A DNA stretch of 47,672 nt from Clostridia bacterium (GCA_017525875.1 JAFXSG010000040.1:1-47672), one strand, 5' to 3'; counted from the stretch's first letter, positions 32,394-41,581 are shown. Program-made: numbers and translations. The notes: generated from the sequence alone by a model not told the origin.

Positions 32394-33284
32394 TCAGTCA
32401 AGTTCGCCGCGCTCCGCCGCTTCGAGATAGCCCTCGAGCCCGTCGCGCGTGCTGACGGTCAGTTCGCTGATGCCGCTTAAATCCATCGCGGCGGCGAGGA
32501 TGGCGGCGCCGTAGAGGATCACGTCGTGACGGACGGTGAGCAGCGGGAGCAGCTTCCGTCCTTTGCCCATGCGGGAGAGCACGGCGATAAGCTCTTCAAG
32601 CTTTTCCCGCGTGAGCAGAGTTCCGTGCACGCGGCTCTTGTTATAGGTCTCCAACCCCTGAGCAAGCGCGCCGAGCGTGGTGATCGTCCCGCCCACGCCC
32701 ATGCAGGGAAGCATCTCGTCCTTGCCGGGGAGCGCGCCTTCGGTAAGGTCGTTCACGCAGCCGGTTATGACTTTGCGCTGCGCGGGGAAATCGCTGTCGC
32801 AGTCGGTCACTCCCGTTTTGCTTTGCGCGATGTCGCGCCCGCGAACGCAGCCGATGGGGTAGCTTTTGCGAAAAGAAGCCGTCACGAACTGCATCGACGC
32901 ACCGCCGACGTCGATAAGTCCGCCATGCCCGCTCGTCGCCGCGGCGTAGGCGTATTCGGCCTCGCGCTCGCCGGAAAGCACGTCCGGCGTCACTCCGCTC
33001 GCCTCATACACACGGGAAAGGAACTCCTCGCGGTTGCGGCTGTCGCGAACCGCACTCGTTGCGTAAGCGATCGGCGTGTAGCTCGCGTGCCTTGCGTTTG
33101 CCGCCATCGCCGCGATCACGCGGATGCTGTGCGCCATCCTGTCCTCGTTGAGCAGCCCGGTCTCGGCAAGGCCGGAGCCCAGCCTCGTTGTGACGGTCAG
33201 CTTTCTGCCGCCTGCATCGGCGGTCATATAACGGATCGAGTTGGAGCCGATATCGATCACGGCATAGCGCTTTTCGTTTTCCAT
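32394..33284 (-). CDS. Ppx/GppA-family phosphatase
   Basis: A 296-residue ASKHA-fold protein. AVIDIGSNSIRYM is phosphate loop 1 and GLIDVGGASMQFV loop 2, both typical of exopolyphosphatase/pppGpp phosphatase. It is about 300 residues long, lacking the C-terminal HD-like domain of longer Ppx/GppA proteins. The reaction is probably release of phosphate from polyphosphate or pppGpp. I start at the ATG at 33284 because AAAGGA lies upstream. It follows the DivIC-like gene by 30 bases, a gene order seen in other Firmicutes. Confidence 0.93.
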   Translation of the reverse strand: MENEKRYAVIDIGSNSIRYMTADAGGRKLTVTTRLGSGLAETGLLNEDRMAHSIRVIAAMAANARHASYTPIAYATSAVRDSRNREEFLSRVYEASGVTPDVLSGEREAEYAYAAATSGHGGLIDVGGASMQFVTASFRKSYPIGCVRGRDIAQSKTGVTDCDSDFPAQRKVITGCVNDLTEGALPGKDEMLPCMGVGGTITTLGALAQGLETYNKSRVHGTLLTREKLEELIAVLSRMGKGRKLLPLLTVRHDVILYGAAILAAAMDLSGISELTVSTRDGLEGYLEAAERGELD

Positions 33285-33314
33285 GGTCCGTCCTTTCAAA
33301 AAGTTGAAAAGCCG

Positions 33315-33776
33315 TCACGGCTCTGCAGTGACGGCGGGTGCTTCGGTGATCTCGCTTGTTTCCTCCGGCGCGTTCGGGTCGGCCGTGGGAGCTATGGTGG
33401 GCAGGGGAGTAGTCGGGATATCCGGCCCGGGCGTGGGGATCTCCGCATTCGGGTCCGAAAGGTCGATGCGGATATCGCCGTCATACATATAGCCCTGGTG
33501 CTCCCTCAAGTAGCGGATCAGAAAATCCCTGTTGCCTATCAGCGCGGCAAGCTCCTGCAGCGATTCCTTCTTGAGCTGCAGCTCGCGAAGCTCCTGCTCC
33601 TTTGCGGCGCGTTCGGCTTCGAGCCTCTTCGCGGTCTCGTCCTGCTGCGGGAATATCACGGCGAGCAATACGAGTATAACAATGAGGCCGAGCGCAACTG
33701 CGAGCACGGCGTAAAAGGTCTTGGTCGGTTTTCTGCGGGGCTTCTTACCGGAAGCGGCGGATTCGGATCTGCTCAT
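33315..33776 (-). CDS. Septum formation initiator (DivIC/FtsB-like)
   Basis: A 153-residue bitopic protein: basic cytoplasmic start (1-18), one helix (about 20-42), a coiled coil (about 45-75, heptads through LEAERAAKEQELRELQLKKESLQEL) and the family ending NRDFLIRYLREHQGYMYDGDIRID. A Pro/Thr-rich tail of about 40 residues is extra. DivIC with FtsL and DivIB/FtsQ activates septal wall synthesis. GGAGG precedes the ATG at 33776. It heads the operon with the Ppx/GppA gene. Confidence 0.88.
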   Translation of the reverse strand: MSRSESAASGKKPRRKPTKTFYAVLAVALGLIVILVLLAVIFPQQDETAKRLEAERAAKEQELRELQLKKESLQELAALIGNRDFLIRYLREHQGYMYDGDIRIDLSDPNAEIPTPGPDIPTTPLPTIAPTADPNAPEETSEITEAPAVTAEP

Positions 33777-33811
33777 GGCGTTCCCCTCCGGAAGTTTCAT
33801 CATCACCCTTT

Positions 33812-33840
33812 ATTATGCCGCATCCGGCAGCATTTTGCAA
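33812..33840 (-). promoter_or_regulatory. Promoter of the DivIC-like/ppx/rdgB operon
   Basis: On the minus strand, TTGCAA (33835-33840), 17 bp, CATAAT (33812-33817). It is back to back with the T-box promoter. Confidence 0.65.
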
Positions 33841-33863
33841 GCCCTATTTCTTTAATAATTTTA

Positions 33864-33892
33864 TTGACAAACGCAAAACTTCGCGATATAAT
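33864..33892 (+). promoter_or_regulatory. Consensus sigma-A promoter of the T-box/ileS transcript
   Basis: TTGACA (33864-33869), 17 bp, TATAAT (33887-33892). Confidence 0.88.
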
Positions 33893-33898
33893 CAAATT

Positions 33899-34170
33899 TA
33901 AGTTTTGCGGCGAAAGCCGCATATATCACGGGCTTTGATCGGGATAGGGCGCTTTCGCCCCGCTTTCAGAGAGCCGCCGGGCGGTGAAAGGCGGCAGCGG
34001 GAGAAGGAATGCTATCACCCGGGAGCTCCGCGGGGGAAATCTTTTGACGCGTAACCCGCGGCGGCAGCCTCCGTTACGGGCATTGAGGGCAATTTGAGAA
34101 CCTAAAGGTTCTCGATTGAATTCGGGTGGTACCGCGGCACAGCCGTCCCGTTCGGGGCGGTTTTTTTGTT
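33899..34170 (+). promoter_or_regulatory. T-box leader (isoleucine) controlling ileS
   Basis: The T-box sequence GGGTGGTACCGCGG at 34124-34137 is diagnostic. A GAAA-capped hairpin lies near the 5' end (GCGGC/GCCGC, about 33906-33919). Stem I covers about 33950-34060, with the likely specifier codon ATC (Ile) at 34014-34016, and a stem GAGAACC/GGTTCTC follows at 34096-34113. The terminator is at 34143-34167. Uncharged tRNA-Ile should pair with ATC and the T-box bulge and allow readthrough into ileS. The specifier position is my reading and fits the downstream gene. Confidence 0.92.
34143..34167 (+). terminator. T-box terminator stem
   Basis: CCGTCCCG, loop TTC, GGGGCGG (34143-34160), then seven T (34161-34167). 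It competes with the antiterminator that contains the T-box sequence. Confidence 0.88.
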
Positions 34171-34226
34171 TGCCGGCAGCTTGGCTGCCGAAACAGCACA
34201 AACACCTTACTGGAGGTTAAATTATA

Positions 34227-37200
34227 ATGTACAAAAAAGTCTCAAAATCCCTCGATTTCGTTTCGAGAGAGAAAGAAGTGCTGGAATTCTGGAAGGAAAA
34301 CCATATCTTCGAGAAGTCCGTCAAGGAGAGCGAGGGGAAACCCGCTTACACCTTCTACGACGGGCCTCCGACCGCGAACGGCAGGCCGCATATCGGCCAC
34401 GTGCTCACGCGCTCGATGAAGGATATCATTCCGAGATACCGCACGATGAAGGGCTATGACGTGCTTCGCAAGGCGGGTTGGGACACCCACGGTCTGCCCG
34501 TCGAGCTCGAGGTCGAAAGATCCCTGGGCTTGGACGGCAAGGAGCAGATCGAAAACTACGGCGTGCTTCCCTTCATTGAAAAATGCAAGGAATCCGTTTG
34601 GAAATATAAGGGCGAATGGGAGCAGATGAGCGACGCCGTCGGCTATTGGGCCGATATGGAGAACCCCTACGTTACCTATGATGACAACTATATCGAGTCC
34701 GTCTGGTGGGCGCTCAAAACGATCGATGAAAAGGGCCTCCTCTATAAGGGCCACAAGATCGTTCCGTACTGCCCGCGCTGCGGCACCGCGCTTTCAAGCC
34801 ACGAGGTCGCGCAGGGCTATAAGGACGTCAAAGAGGTCTCCATATTCGTGATCTTCCCCGTCATCCCGGATGAAGCGCATCCTATGTTCGACGGCAGCGA
34901 GGAGCTCATCGCCTGGACGACCACGCCCTGGACCCTCCCCTCGAACGTCGCGCTCTGCGTCAATGCCGACGAGGACTACGTCATCGTCCGTAAGGACGGA
35001 CGCAAGTTCGTGCTTGCCAAAGCGCTCGTTGAAAGCACGCTCGGCGAGGGCTGCGAGGAGCTTGCCGGGATGAAGGGCTCGGAGCTCGTCGGTCTCTGCT
35101 ATAAGCCTCTCTTCGATTTCCCCGTAAACCACAAGGGCAAAAAGGGCTGGCGCATCGTTTCGGACAGCTACGTCACCCTGACCGACGGCTCCGGTATCGT
35201 CCACGAAGCTCCCGCTTTCGGTGAGGACGACGCCAAGGTCGGCCGCGAGTGGGATCTGCCCTTCGTTCAGCTCGTCGACGCGCGCGGCAGGCTTGCGGGC
35301 GGGACCCCTTGGGACGGCGTTTTCGTGAAGAAGGCCGACAAGCTCATCATCGAGGACCTTCGCTCCCGCGGAAGGCTCCTTCGCGAGCTGCCCTATGAGC
35401 ACAGCTATCCGTTCTGCTGGCGCTGCGACACGCCGCTCATCTATTACGCCCGCGAGAGCTGGTTCGTGAAGACCACCGCCGTGCGCGACCGCATGATCGC
35501 AAACAACAAAAAGATCAACTGGATCCCGGAATCCATCGGCGAAGGCCGCATGGGCAACTTCCTCGAAAACGTCATCGACTGGGGCATCAGCCGCGAAAGG
35601 TACTGGGGAACTCCGCTCCCGGTCTGGATGTGCGAGGAATGCGGTCACTACCACGTGATGGGCAGCCGCGAGGAGCTGAGAAGCTACGCCCCCGAGGTGC
35701 CCGCGGATATCGAGCTGCATAAGCCGATGCTCGACCCGATCACCTTCAAGTGCGAAAAGTGCGGCGGCACGATGCGCCGCGAGCCCGTGGTCATCGACTG
35801 CTGGTTCGACAGCGGCTCGATGCCCTTCGCACAGTGGCATTATCCCTTTGAAAATAAGGAAGAATTTGAGCGCAGATTCCCGGCGGACTACATCAGCGAG
35901 GCGGTCGATCAGACCCGCGGCTGGTTCTACACGCTCTCCGCGCTCTCAACGATCCTCTTCGACAAGCCCGCGTTCAAGAACTGCATCGTGCTCGGCCTCG
36001 TCTGCGATAAGGACGGCAAGAAGATGAGCAAGCATATCGGCAACGTCGTTGCCACGGCGGACGTGCTCACAAAGCAGGGCGCGGACGCCGTGCGCTGGTA
36101 TTTCTACACCGCGTCCAGCCCCTGGCTGCCCAGCCGTTTCAGCGGGGACGCCGTCAGCGAAACGCAGCGCAAATACATGGGCACGCTCTGGAACACCTAT
36201 GCGTTCTACGTGCTCTATGCCGACATCGACGAATTCGATCCCACGAAGCACGAGCTCGTCCGCGAGAACCTTTCCGTTATGGACAAATGGCTGCTCTCGA
36301 GGCTCAACACCCTCGTCGGGACCGTGGATAACTACCTTGAAAACCTCCGCATCACGGAGGCAGGCCGCGAGCTGAACCGCTTCGTGGACGATCTCTCCAA
36401 CTGGTACGTCCGTCAGGGCAGGGAAAGGTACTGGGGCAAGCTCATGACCGCGGATAAGGAAGCCGCCTACATGACGCTCTACACCGCGCTCGAGACCCTC
36501 GCTCGCCTGACGGCGCCTTTCACTCCGTTCATGGCGGAGCAGATCTATCAGAACATCGTCCGCACCTGCGACAAGACCGCGCCGGAGAGCGTCCATCTCT
36601 GCACCTATCCCGAGAAGGACGAGAGCTTTGTCGACGCGGAGCTTGAGACCGCGATGGACGGCATCCTCCGCATCGTCACCCTCGGCCGCGCGGCAAGGGC
36701 GGAAGCGAACATCAAGAACCGCCAGCCCCTCTCCGAGATGTTCGTTCAGGGCGTCGACGAACTGCCCGGGATGTATAACGAGATCATCCTCGGCGAGCTG
36801 AACGTGAAGAAGATCAGCTACGTCAAGGACGCGTCCTCGTTCATCAGCTACCGCGTAAAGCCTCAGCTCAAGCTGCTCGGCCCCCGCTACGGCAAGGTCC
36901 TGCCAAAGATCAACCAGTATCTCGCGGGCGAAGGCGTCGGCAACAAGGTCGTTGCCGCGCACGCTGAAGGCAAACCTTTCACCTTTGATCTGGACGGCTG
37001 TTCAGTTTCGCTGAACCCGGAGGACGTTCTCGTCGACATGGTCAAGAAGGAAGGCTATGCTTCCGCCGGCGACAACGGCGTCACCGTCGTTCTCGCGACC
37101 GCGCTCACCGATGAGCTGATCGAGGAAGGCTATGTCCGCGAGCTCATCAGCAAGGTGCAGACCATGCGCAAGGAGGCCGATTTCGAGGTCACGGACAAGA

Positions 37201-37370
37201 TCATGCTCACCGTTTCCTGCGGTGAAAAGCTCCGCAGCATCCTCGAAAAGCACGCGGACGAGATCGCAAAGGCAACGCTCACAACCGAAATGGCGTTCAC
37301 ACCCTGCGGCGAGAACGCACGCGAGTGGGATCTCAACGGCGAGAAGGTCATGCTCTCCATCAGGAGATGA
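34227..37370 (+). CDS. ileS: Isoleucyl-tRNA synthetase, type 2-like
   Basis: A 1047-residue class I synthetase that charges tRNA-Ile. Class signatures are GRPHIGH (52-58) and KMSKH (599-603). The editing (CP1) domain lies between them, with WTTTPWTLPSNVALCV visible, and four CxxC pairs are present (CPRC, CWRC, CEEC, CEKC), which may bind zinc. Length, the WDTHGLPVELEVE segment and KMSKH in place of KMSKS fit the eukaryote-like type 2 enzymes that tend to resist mupirocin. TGGAGG precedes the ATG. Transcription depends on the T-box upstream. Confidence 0.96.
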   Translation: MYKKVSKSLDFVSREKEVLEFWKENHIFEKSVKESEGKPAYTFYDGPPTANGRPHIGHVLTRSMKDIIPRYRTMKGYDVLRKAGWDTHGLPVELEVERSLGLDGKEQIENYGVLPFIEKCKESVWKYKGEWEQMSDAVGYWADMENPYVTYDDNYIESVWWALKTIDEKGLLYKGHKIVPYCPRCGTALSSHEVAQGYKDVKEVSIFVIFPVIPDEAHPMFDGSEELIAWTTTPWTLPSNVALCVNADEDYVIVRKDGRKFVLAKALVESTLGEGCEELAGMKGSELVGLCYKPLFDFPVNHKGKKGWRIVSDSYVTLTDGSGIVHEAPAFGEDDAKVGREWDLPFVQLVDARGRLAGGTPWDGVFVKKADKLIIEDLRSRGRLLRELPYEHSYPFCWRCDTPLIYYARESWFVKTTAVRDRMIANNKKINWIPESIGEGRMGNFLENVIDWGISRERYWGTPLPVWMCEECGHYHVMGSREELRSYAPEVPADIELHKPMLDPITFKCEKCGGTMRREPVVIDCWFDSGSMPFAQWHYPFENKEEFERRFPADYISEAVDQTRGWFYTLSALSTILFDKPAFKNCIVLGLVCDKDGKKMSKHIGNVVATADVLTKQGADAVRWYFYTASSPWLPSRFSGDAVSETQRKYMGTLWNTYAFYVLYADIDEFDPTKHELVRENLSVMDKWLLSRLNTLVGTVDNYLENLRITEAGRELNRFVDDLSNWYVRQGRERYWGKLMTADKEAAYMTLYTALETLARLTAPFTPFMAEQIYQNIVRTCDKTAPESVHLCTYPEKDESFVDAELETAMDGILRIVTLGRAARAEANIKNRQPLSEMFVQGVDELPGMYNEIILGELNVKKISYVKDASSFISYRVKPQLKLLGPRYGKVLPKINQYLAGEGVGNKVVAAHAEGKPFTFDLDGCSVSLNPEDVLVDMVKKEGYASAGDNGVTVVLATALTDELIEEGYVRELISKVQTMRKEADFEVTDKIMLTVSCGEKLRSILEKHADEIAKATLTTEMAFTPCGENAREWDLNGEKVMLSIRR

Positions 37371-37424
37371 TCACAGTTTTTGATAACGGGGGCGGTATTC
37401 CGTCCCCGTTCTGCGAGGCGAATC

Positions 37425-38453
37425 ATGAAAAAACGCAACGCAAAACCCATTTGCAGGCTTGGGCTGTGCGTCATCGCCGCCCTTGTTCTTTGCTTGCTCT
37501 TTTGTGCCGCCTGTGCCTCACGGGACGACGAAGAGCGTAAGGCCCGGTATGAAAACGGCGTCGCAAGCTACAACGCGGGCGACTTTGCCGCCGCAAAGGG
37601 CTTTTTCGTCGAGGCGGACGGTTATTTGGATTCTGCGGATTATCTCGCCGTCATCGAAGGTTACGAGAACCTATATCTCGACGGAGTGAAAGCGCTTGCG
37701 GACGGTGACTACCGCACCGCGTATTCCTGTTTTGCGGGGGCCGGCAGTTACCTCAACAGCCGGGATTACTGCGCCTATATAGACTCGCTGAACGACCAGT
37801 TCGAGGTGGGCAGGCTCCTTTACAGCCAGGGCCAGTTCCTGCCCGCACGCGCCTGCTTCGCTGCGGCGAACGGCGCCGGGCAAAGCGCTGAGTATCTGGC
37901 GAACATCGATTCGATGGTGGAACTCTATAACCATGCGGTGGAGCTTATGAGCTCCGGCAGCTATATGGACGCCATCAGCGCTTTCCGCGCGATAAACGCG
38001 GAGTTTGAGGATTCGGAACAGCTCATCGCCGAATGCGGTGAGCGGCTCAAATCGAGCAAGGTCTCTCTGACGGGCTATATCCGCAATTATAACGAAGACT
38101 ACGAGGGCGAAAACAGGATCGACGCCGGTCATCTGGAGCAGGAATTCTCCATGAGGGACGGCAAGGGCGTCCTTTTCTCGGGCATGACGGATGAAAACGG
38201 GCATATTACCCGGATCAGCTTCGGCTTCACCGCGGAGGTGCGTCAGAGACTTGGCGAAGAAGGTATGACGAAAGCGCTCATGCACTGTATCCGCGCGCTC
38301 AACCCATATATCGCCACGGAAAGATCCGTTCTTGACGGCATGTTCGCGTATCTGAGCAGCACCGGCGCGGGCTACGGCAGTATGTGGATCCGCTCGTTCG
38401 AAAGCAGCACCGGTTCACTTCTCATAGAAGCGCAGCTCTATATGAGCAATTGA
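37425..38453 (+). CDS. Lipoprotein with TPR-like repeats
   Basis: A 342-residue exported protein with lipobox CAAC (Cys30) and four repeats of about 40 residues (about 36-210), each like YxxAVxLxxxGxYxxAxxxFxxxGxYxDSxxY, which resemble tetratricopeptide or Sel1 repeats. The C-terminal 130 residues form a separate domain. A role in binding partners at the membrane surface is likely. GAGG precedes the ATG. It lies 54 bases after ileS with only a hairpin (about 37385-37408, no T-run) between them, so it may share the T-box transcript. Confidence 0.78.
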   Translation: MKKRNAKPICRLGLCVIAALVLCLLFCAACASRDDEERKARYENGVASYNAGDFAAAKGFFVEADGYLDSADYLAVIEGYENLYLDGVKALADGDYRTAYSCFAGAGSYLNSRDYCAYIDSLNDQFEVGRLLYSQGQFLPARACFAAANGAGQSAEYLANIDSMVELYNHAVELMSSGSYMDAISAFRAINAEFEDSEQLIAECGERLKSSKVSLTGYIRNYNEDYEGENRIDAGHLEQEFSMRDGKGVLFSGMTDENGHITRISFGFTAEVRQRLGEEGMTKALMHCIRALNPYIATERSVLDGMFAYLSSTGAGYGSMWIRSFESSTGSLLIEAQLYMSN

Positions 38454-38460
38454 TGCAATG

Positions 38461-38507
38461 CAATAAAAGGCCCGCAGTTCAATCGTCAAACTGCGGGTCT
38501 TTTATTG
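38461..38507. terminator. Bidirectional terminator, 19-bp stem
   Basis: CAATAAAAGGCCCGCAGTT (38461-38479) pairs with the arm at 38489-38507 with a single G-T wobble. A and T runs at both ends serve the two convergent genes. Confidence 0.9.
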
Positions 38508-38528
38508 CGTTTACAGGATCTTTTCGGA

Positions 38529-38978
38529 TCACTTTTTCTTTTTGATCGCAAAGCCGACTACGAGCGCGATCAGGAACAGCAGGCAGACGAGCCATGTCCA
38601 TACGGAGATGCAGGCCATGTCGCCCCAGTAGAGCGCGGAAGAGGTCGCCTGCTGGGAGAATGCGAATACGGAGTAACCGAGGCAGCCGAGGCCGAGCAGG
38701 GCGGAGATGATGCTGAACACCTTGGAACGGCAGATGCCGAAGATCAGCAGCAGCACCGCGGGGATGAACGCCGCACAGGTAAACAGAACGGGGAAGAGCT
38801 TGAACGAGTCGGAAATGGGGTTGGAGGTCACGAATTTTGCCACGTCGATGAAGCTGAGCTCGGAGGAAAAATTGAACGTTCCGCCCATAACTTCATACAT
38901 CGGGAGGAACACGCTGACCGCGATGATGGCGAGAGCGATCACGATGATGCCGATGAACTGTTTGCCGGTGTACTTCAT
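38529..38978 (-). CDS. Four-helix membrane protein, function unknown
   Basis: A 149-residue protein with helices near residues 8-28, 62-82, 87-107 and 122-144 and a lysine tail. No family recognised. AAAGGAG precedes the ATG. It follows murC by 39 bases and probably shares its transcript. Confidence 0.7.
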   Translation of the reverse strand: MKYTGKQFIGIIVIALAIIAVSVFLPMYEVMGGTFNFSSELSFIDVAKFVTSNPISDSFKLFPVLFTCAAFIPAVLLLIFGICRSKVFSIISALLGLGCLGYSVFAFSQQATSSALYWGDMACISVWTWLVCLLFLIALVVGFAIKKKK

Positions 38979-39017
38979 ATAAGCAGCTCCTTTCAGCGCT
39001 TTTGTATCAACAGGCCG

Positions 39018-40403
39018 TTACTTGAGGAACAGCCTTGTTTTCTTGTAAACGTCGCCGCTGCCGAGGGTGATCACGATATCGCCTTCGTGCGCGTTTTCAA
39101 GGAGATAGTCGTTGATCTCCTCAAAGGTGGGAATGTATTTGGCGTTCCCGGTCGCGCGGTTTATGCCCTCGACCATGTCGACTGCGTGGACGCTGCCGTC
39201 GTCGATCTCCCTGCCGGGGTAGATATCGGGAACGAGCACCTCGTCCGCGCCCTTGAAGCAGTCCACGTACCCGGTGAACAGGGTCTTTGCGCGGGTATAA
39301 CTGTTGCACTGGAACACGACGAACATCCTGTTGTGCTTGGTGCGCATGCCGGAATCGAGCGCGGCGCGGATCTCGGCGGGATGATGCGCGTAGTCATGGA
39401 AAACGCGAACGCCGTTCCTCTCACCGTAAAACTCGAAGCGGCGCTGAACGGAATGGAATTCGGAGAGCGCCTTGGCGATCGTCTCGAATTCATCGCCGTG
39501 CGCAAGCGCCACAACGCACGCCGCGAGCGCGTTCATCATGTTGTACTTTCCGGGAACGTGCAGAACGATCCTGCCGAGCCCCTCGCCGCGGAACATAACG
39601 TCGAAGGAGGCGCAGCCAAACTCGTCGTAGCTGACGTTTTCGGGATAGTAATCCGGGCTGAAGGTGGGCGTGCCGTAAGTGATCTGCCTGCCGTTGAATT
39701 CCGCGAGCAGCTTGCGGACGTGCTCATCGTCCGTGCAGCCGATGAACAGGCCGCCCTCGGGCATCTTCGCAACGAACTTGCGGAACGCGTTAACGATGTT
39801 GTCGAAGGTCTTGAAATAATCGAGATGGTCGTTGTCGATATTGTTGATCAGAACGACAGTCGGATGGAGCGTCAGAAAGCTCTCCACGTATTCGCAGGCC
39901 TCGGTGATGAACAGTTCGTTGCTCCCGATGCGGACGCCGCCGTTCAGAAAATCGACCATGCCGCCCACGTGAACGGTGGCGTTAGTGCCACCGTTTTCGC
40001 TGATCTTCGCCAGCATGGAGGTTATCGTGGTCTTGCCGTGGCAGCCGGCGATGCCTATCACGTTTTTATAATGCTTGCTGATGATTCCGAGCGCAACGGA
40101 ACGCTCGATCTCGGGAATGCCGAGCTCCTTTGCACGCATGCGCTCAGGGTTATCCTCGTGGATCGCTGCGGAATAGATCACCGTGTCGCAGCCCTCGACG
40201 TTCTTCGGGTCGTGGCCGATGAATACGGGGATGCCGACCTCGTCAAGACGCTCCGTGAAGGGGGACGTCGTGCGGTCCGACCCCTGGACTTCAAAGCCCT
40301 TTGCGCGCAGTATCTGCGCAAGACCGTTCATCGAGCAGCCGCCGATGCCGATAAAATGCACCTTGCCGCGGATCTCGGGAGTGCTGTTTTCTTTGTTTTC
40401 CAT
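39018..40403 (-). CDS. murC: UDP-N-acetylmuramate--L-alanine ligase
   Basis: A 461-residue Mur ligase that adds L-alanine to UDP-MurNAc in the cytoplasm. Domain 1 starts VHFIGIGGCSMNGLA (nucleotide-binding). The ATP loop is AGCHGKTTITSM, and TEACEYVESFL with INNIDNDHLDYF is the clostridial MurC version of the active-site region. HVPGKYNMMNALAA and DYAHHPAEI (DYGHHP in many) follow. I prefer the ATG at 40403, with AGGGTGAAG upstream, but an in-frame TTG at 40421 with AAAGG is possible. Confidence 0.95.
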   Translation of the reverse strand: MENKENSTPEIRGKVHFIGIGGCSMNGLAQILRAKGFEVQGSDRTTSPFTERLDEVGIPVFIGHDPKNVEGCDTVIYSAAIHEDNPERMRAKELGIPEIERSVALGIISKHYKNVIGIAGCHGKTTITSMLAKISENGGTNATVHVGGMVDFLNGGVRIGSNELFITEACEYVESFLTLHPTVVLINNIDNDHLDYFKTFDNIVNAFRKFVAKMPEGGLFIGCTDDEHVRKLLAEFNGRQITYGTPTFSPDYYPENVSYDEFGCASFDVMFRGEGLGRIVLHVPGKYNMMNALAACVVALAHGDEFETIAKALSEFHSVQRRFEFYGERNGVRVFHDYAHHPAEIRAALDSGMRTKHNRMFVVFQCNSYTRAKTLFTGYVDCFKGADEVLVPDIYPGREIDDGSVHAVDMVEGINRATGNAKYIPTFEEINDYLLENAHEGDIVITLGSGDVYKKTRLFLK

Positions 40404-40485
40404 ATCTTCACCCTGCTCCAAAGAGCAGCCTTTCGGTAATCAATTTGAATTTGAGTGCGGATCCTGCCCTTTTCCTCAATTTACC

Positions 40486-40514
40486 ATTATACTCCGAATA
40501 CTCGGATTTTGCAA
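40486..40514 (-). promoter_or_regulatory. Promoter of murC with a dyad in the spacer
   Basis: On the minus strand TTGCAA (40509-40514), 17 bp, TATAAT (40486-40491). The spacer holds the inverted repeat TCCGA-N4-TCGGA (40493-40506), a possible operator. Confidence 0.65.
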
Positions 40515-40525
40515 CAAAAAACGGC

Positions 40526-41038
40526 TCAATCGAGGTGCATTCCAAGCGCGGGGATCTGATCCTCGGGGACCTCGCGGAGGATCCTCCGCTTCATAGCGGC
40601 GAGAAAACCCTCCACGTCGGAGATATCGTCCGCGGTCCCGGCTTCAATAAAGGTGGTCTCGAGCATGTGCTCCATGTTTTTCGGGTCGTCAAGGTCCTTG
40701 AACCGGGCGATCATGATGAAGTAGTCGCCTTCATAGAGATGTTCTTCCTCGGTGAAAGAGAGGCTCGAAAAATCCTTGCATACGGCGTCAAAATAGTGCC
40801 TGCTGTCGAGCTTCGCGATATCCTCCTCCGTGAAGGTGTTGCGGTCGAACCTCGCCTCCAACGTCAAGGCGGTCACGGCTTCGTCGCGCTCACGGTAGAA
40901 AACGGCGGCGTACCCGCCGCTGCTCCCGTCCGCCGCTGCTCCGGTCTGTACAACGCGGCAGAGGATGCGGTTATTCGCGCAGGCGGACGGAAATGCAAGC
41001 AACACAAGTATTATAATGATGGAAACGACTTTTTTCAT
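40526..41038 (-). CDS. Exported protein or lipoprotein, function unknown
   Basis: A 170-residue protein with a signal sequence and a possible lipobox PSAC (Cys20; Pro at -3 is atypical). The mature part has no known motif. It lies 6 bases after the YbaK-like gene and is the last gene of the WalJ-like/rlmH operon. Confidence 0.68.
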   Translation of the reverse strand: MKKVVSIIIILVLLAFPSACANNRILCRVVQTGAAADGSSGGYAAVFYRERDEAVTALTLEARFDRNTFTEEDIAKLDSRHYFDAVCKDFSSLSFTEEEHLYEGDYFIMIARFKDLDDPKNMEHMLETTFIEAGTADDISDVEGFLAAMKRRILREVPEDQIPALGMHLD

Positions 41039-41044
41039 GATGAT

Positions 41045-41581
41045 TCAGCAGCAAGAGCCCGGCGCGCCTTCATCAAAGTCCGCAGCCTCGATGATCTCGG
41101 GCGAATAACCGAGCCTCCGGATGAACTCCATAACGTCAGCCGTTCCGATGACGAGCGACGCGGTGTTGACTCCCGGGTGGATAAGTATTTTTTCGGCTTT
41201 GAGGATATCGCTGTCGATCGCGACGTGAACGCGCCGCTCCCCGTCGTTGAGCAGCCCCGTCACGGAGACGGAGCCCTCGGTCAGCCCAAGGACGGCTTCG
41301 AGCTGCTCTTCGCGGGCAAAGCTCAGCCTCGTGCTGCCGAGCAGCTTACTGATGACCGAGGTGCGGAAGCGCTTGTCCATGCCGATCAGAATAAGCCAAA
41401 ACTCCGTCCCGCGCTTGTTCGTGCAGAACAGGTTCTTGCAGTGCCTCGCGCCGGTGCCAGCGCCGATCGCCGCACATTCCTCCATGGACGCGGCAGCGGG
41501 GTGGCGGATAAGCTCATAGCCTATGCCCATTTCGTCAAGCGCCAGCAGCGCTTCTCTTTCTTTTTCGGCGGGAGTCTTCAT
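41045..41581 (-). CDS. YbaK/ProX-type aminoacyl-tRNA deacylase
   Basis: A 178-residue protein of the YbaK/ProX editing family, which hydrolyses mischarged tRNA (Ala- or Cys-tRNA-Pro in known cases). Family landmarks: CKNLFCTNKRGTEFWLILIGMDKRF (conserved Lys-Asn in KNLF), TRLSFAREEQLEAVLGLTEGSVSVTGLLND and IHPGVNTASLVIG. The ending DEGAPGSCC is unusual, with paired cysteines. Its ATG overlaps the rlmH stop by four bases. Confidence 0.9.
   Translation of the reverse strand: MKTPAEKEREALLALDEMGIGYELIRHPAAASMEECAAIGAGTGARHCKNLFCTNKRGTEFWLILIGMDKRFRTSVISKLLGSTRLSFAREEQLEAVLGLTEGSVSVTGLLNDGERRVHVAIDSDILKAEKILIHPGVNTASLVIGTADVMEFIRRLGYSPEIIEAADFDEGAPGSCC

Noticed and set aside
38505-40439. 644-residue open frame antisense to murC and the small membrane protein
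   Set aside because: Spans two genes and a terminator region and has shadow-type composition.
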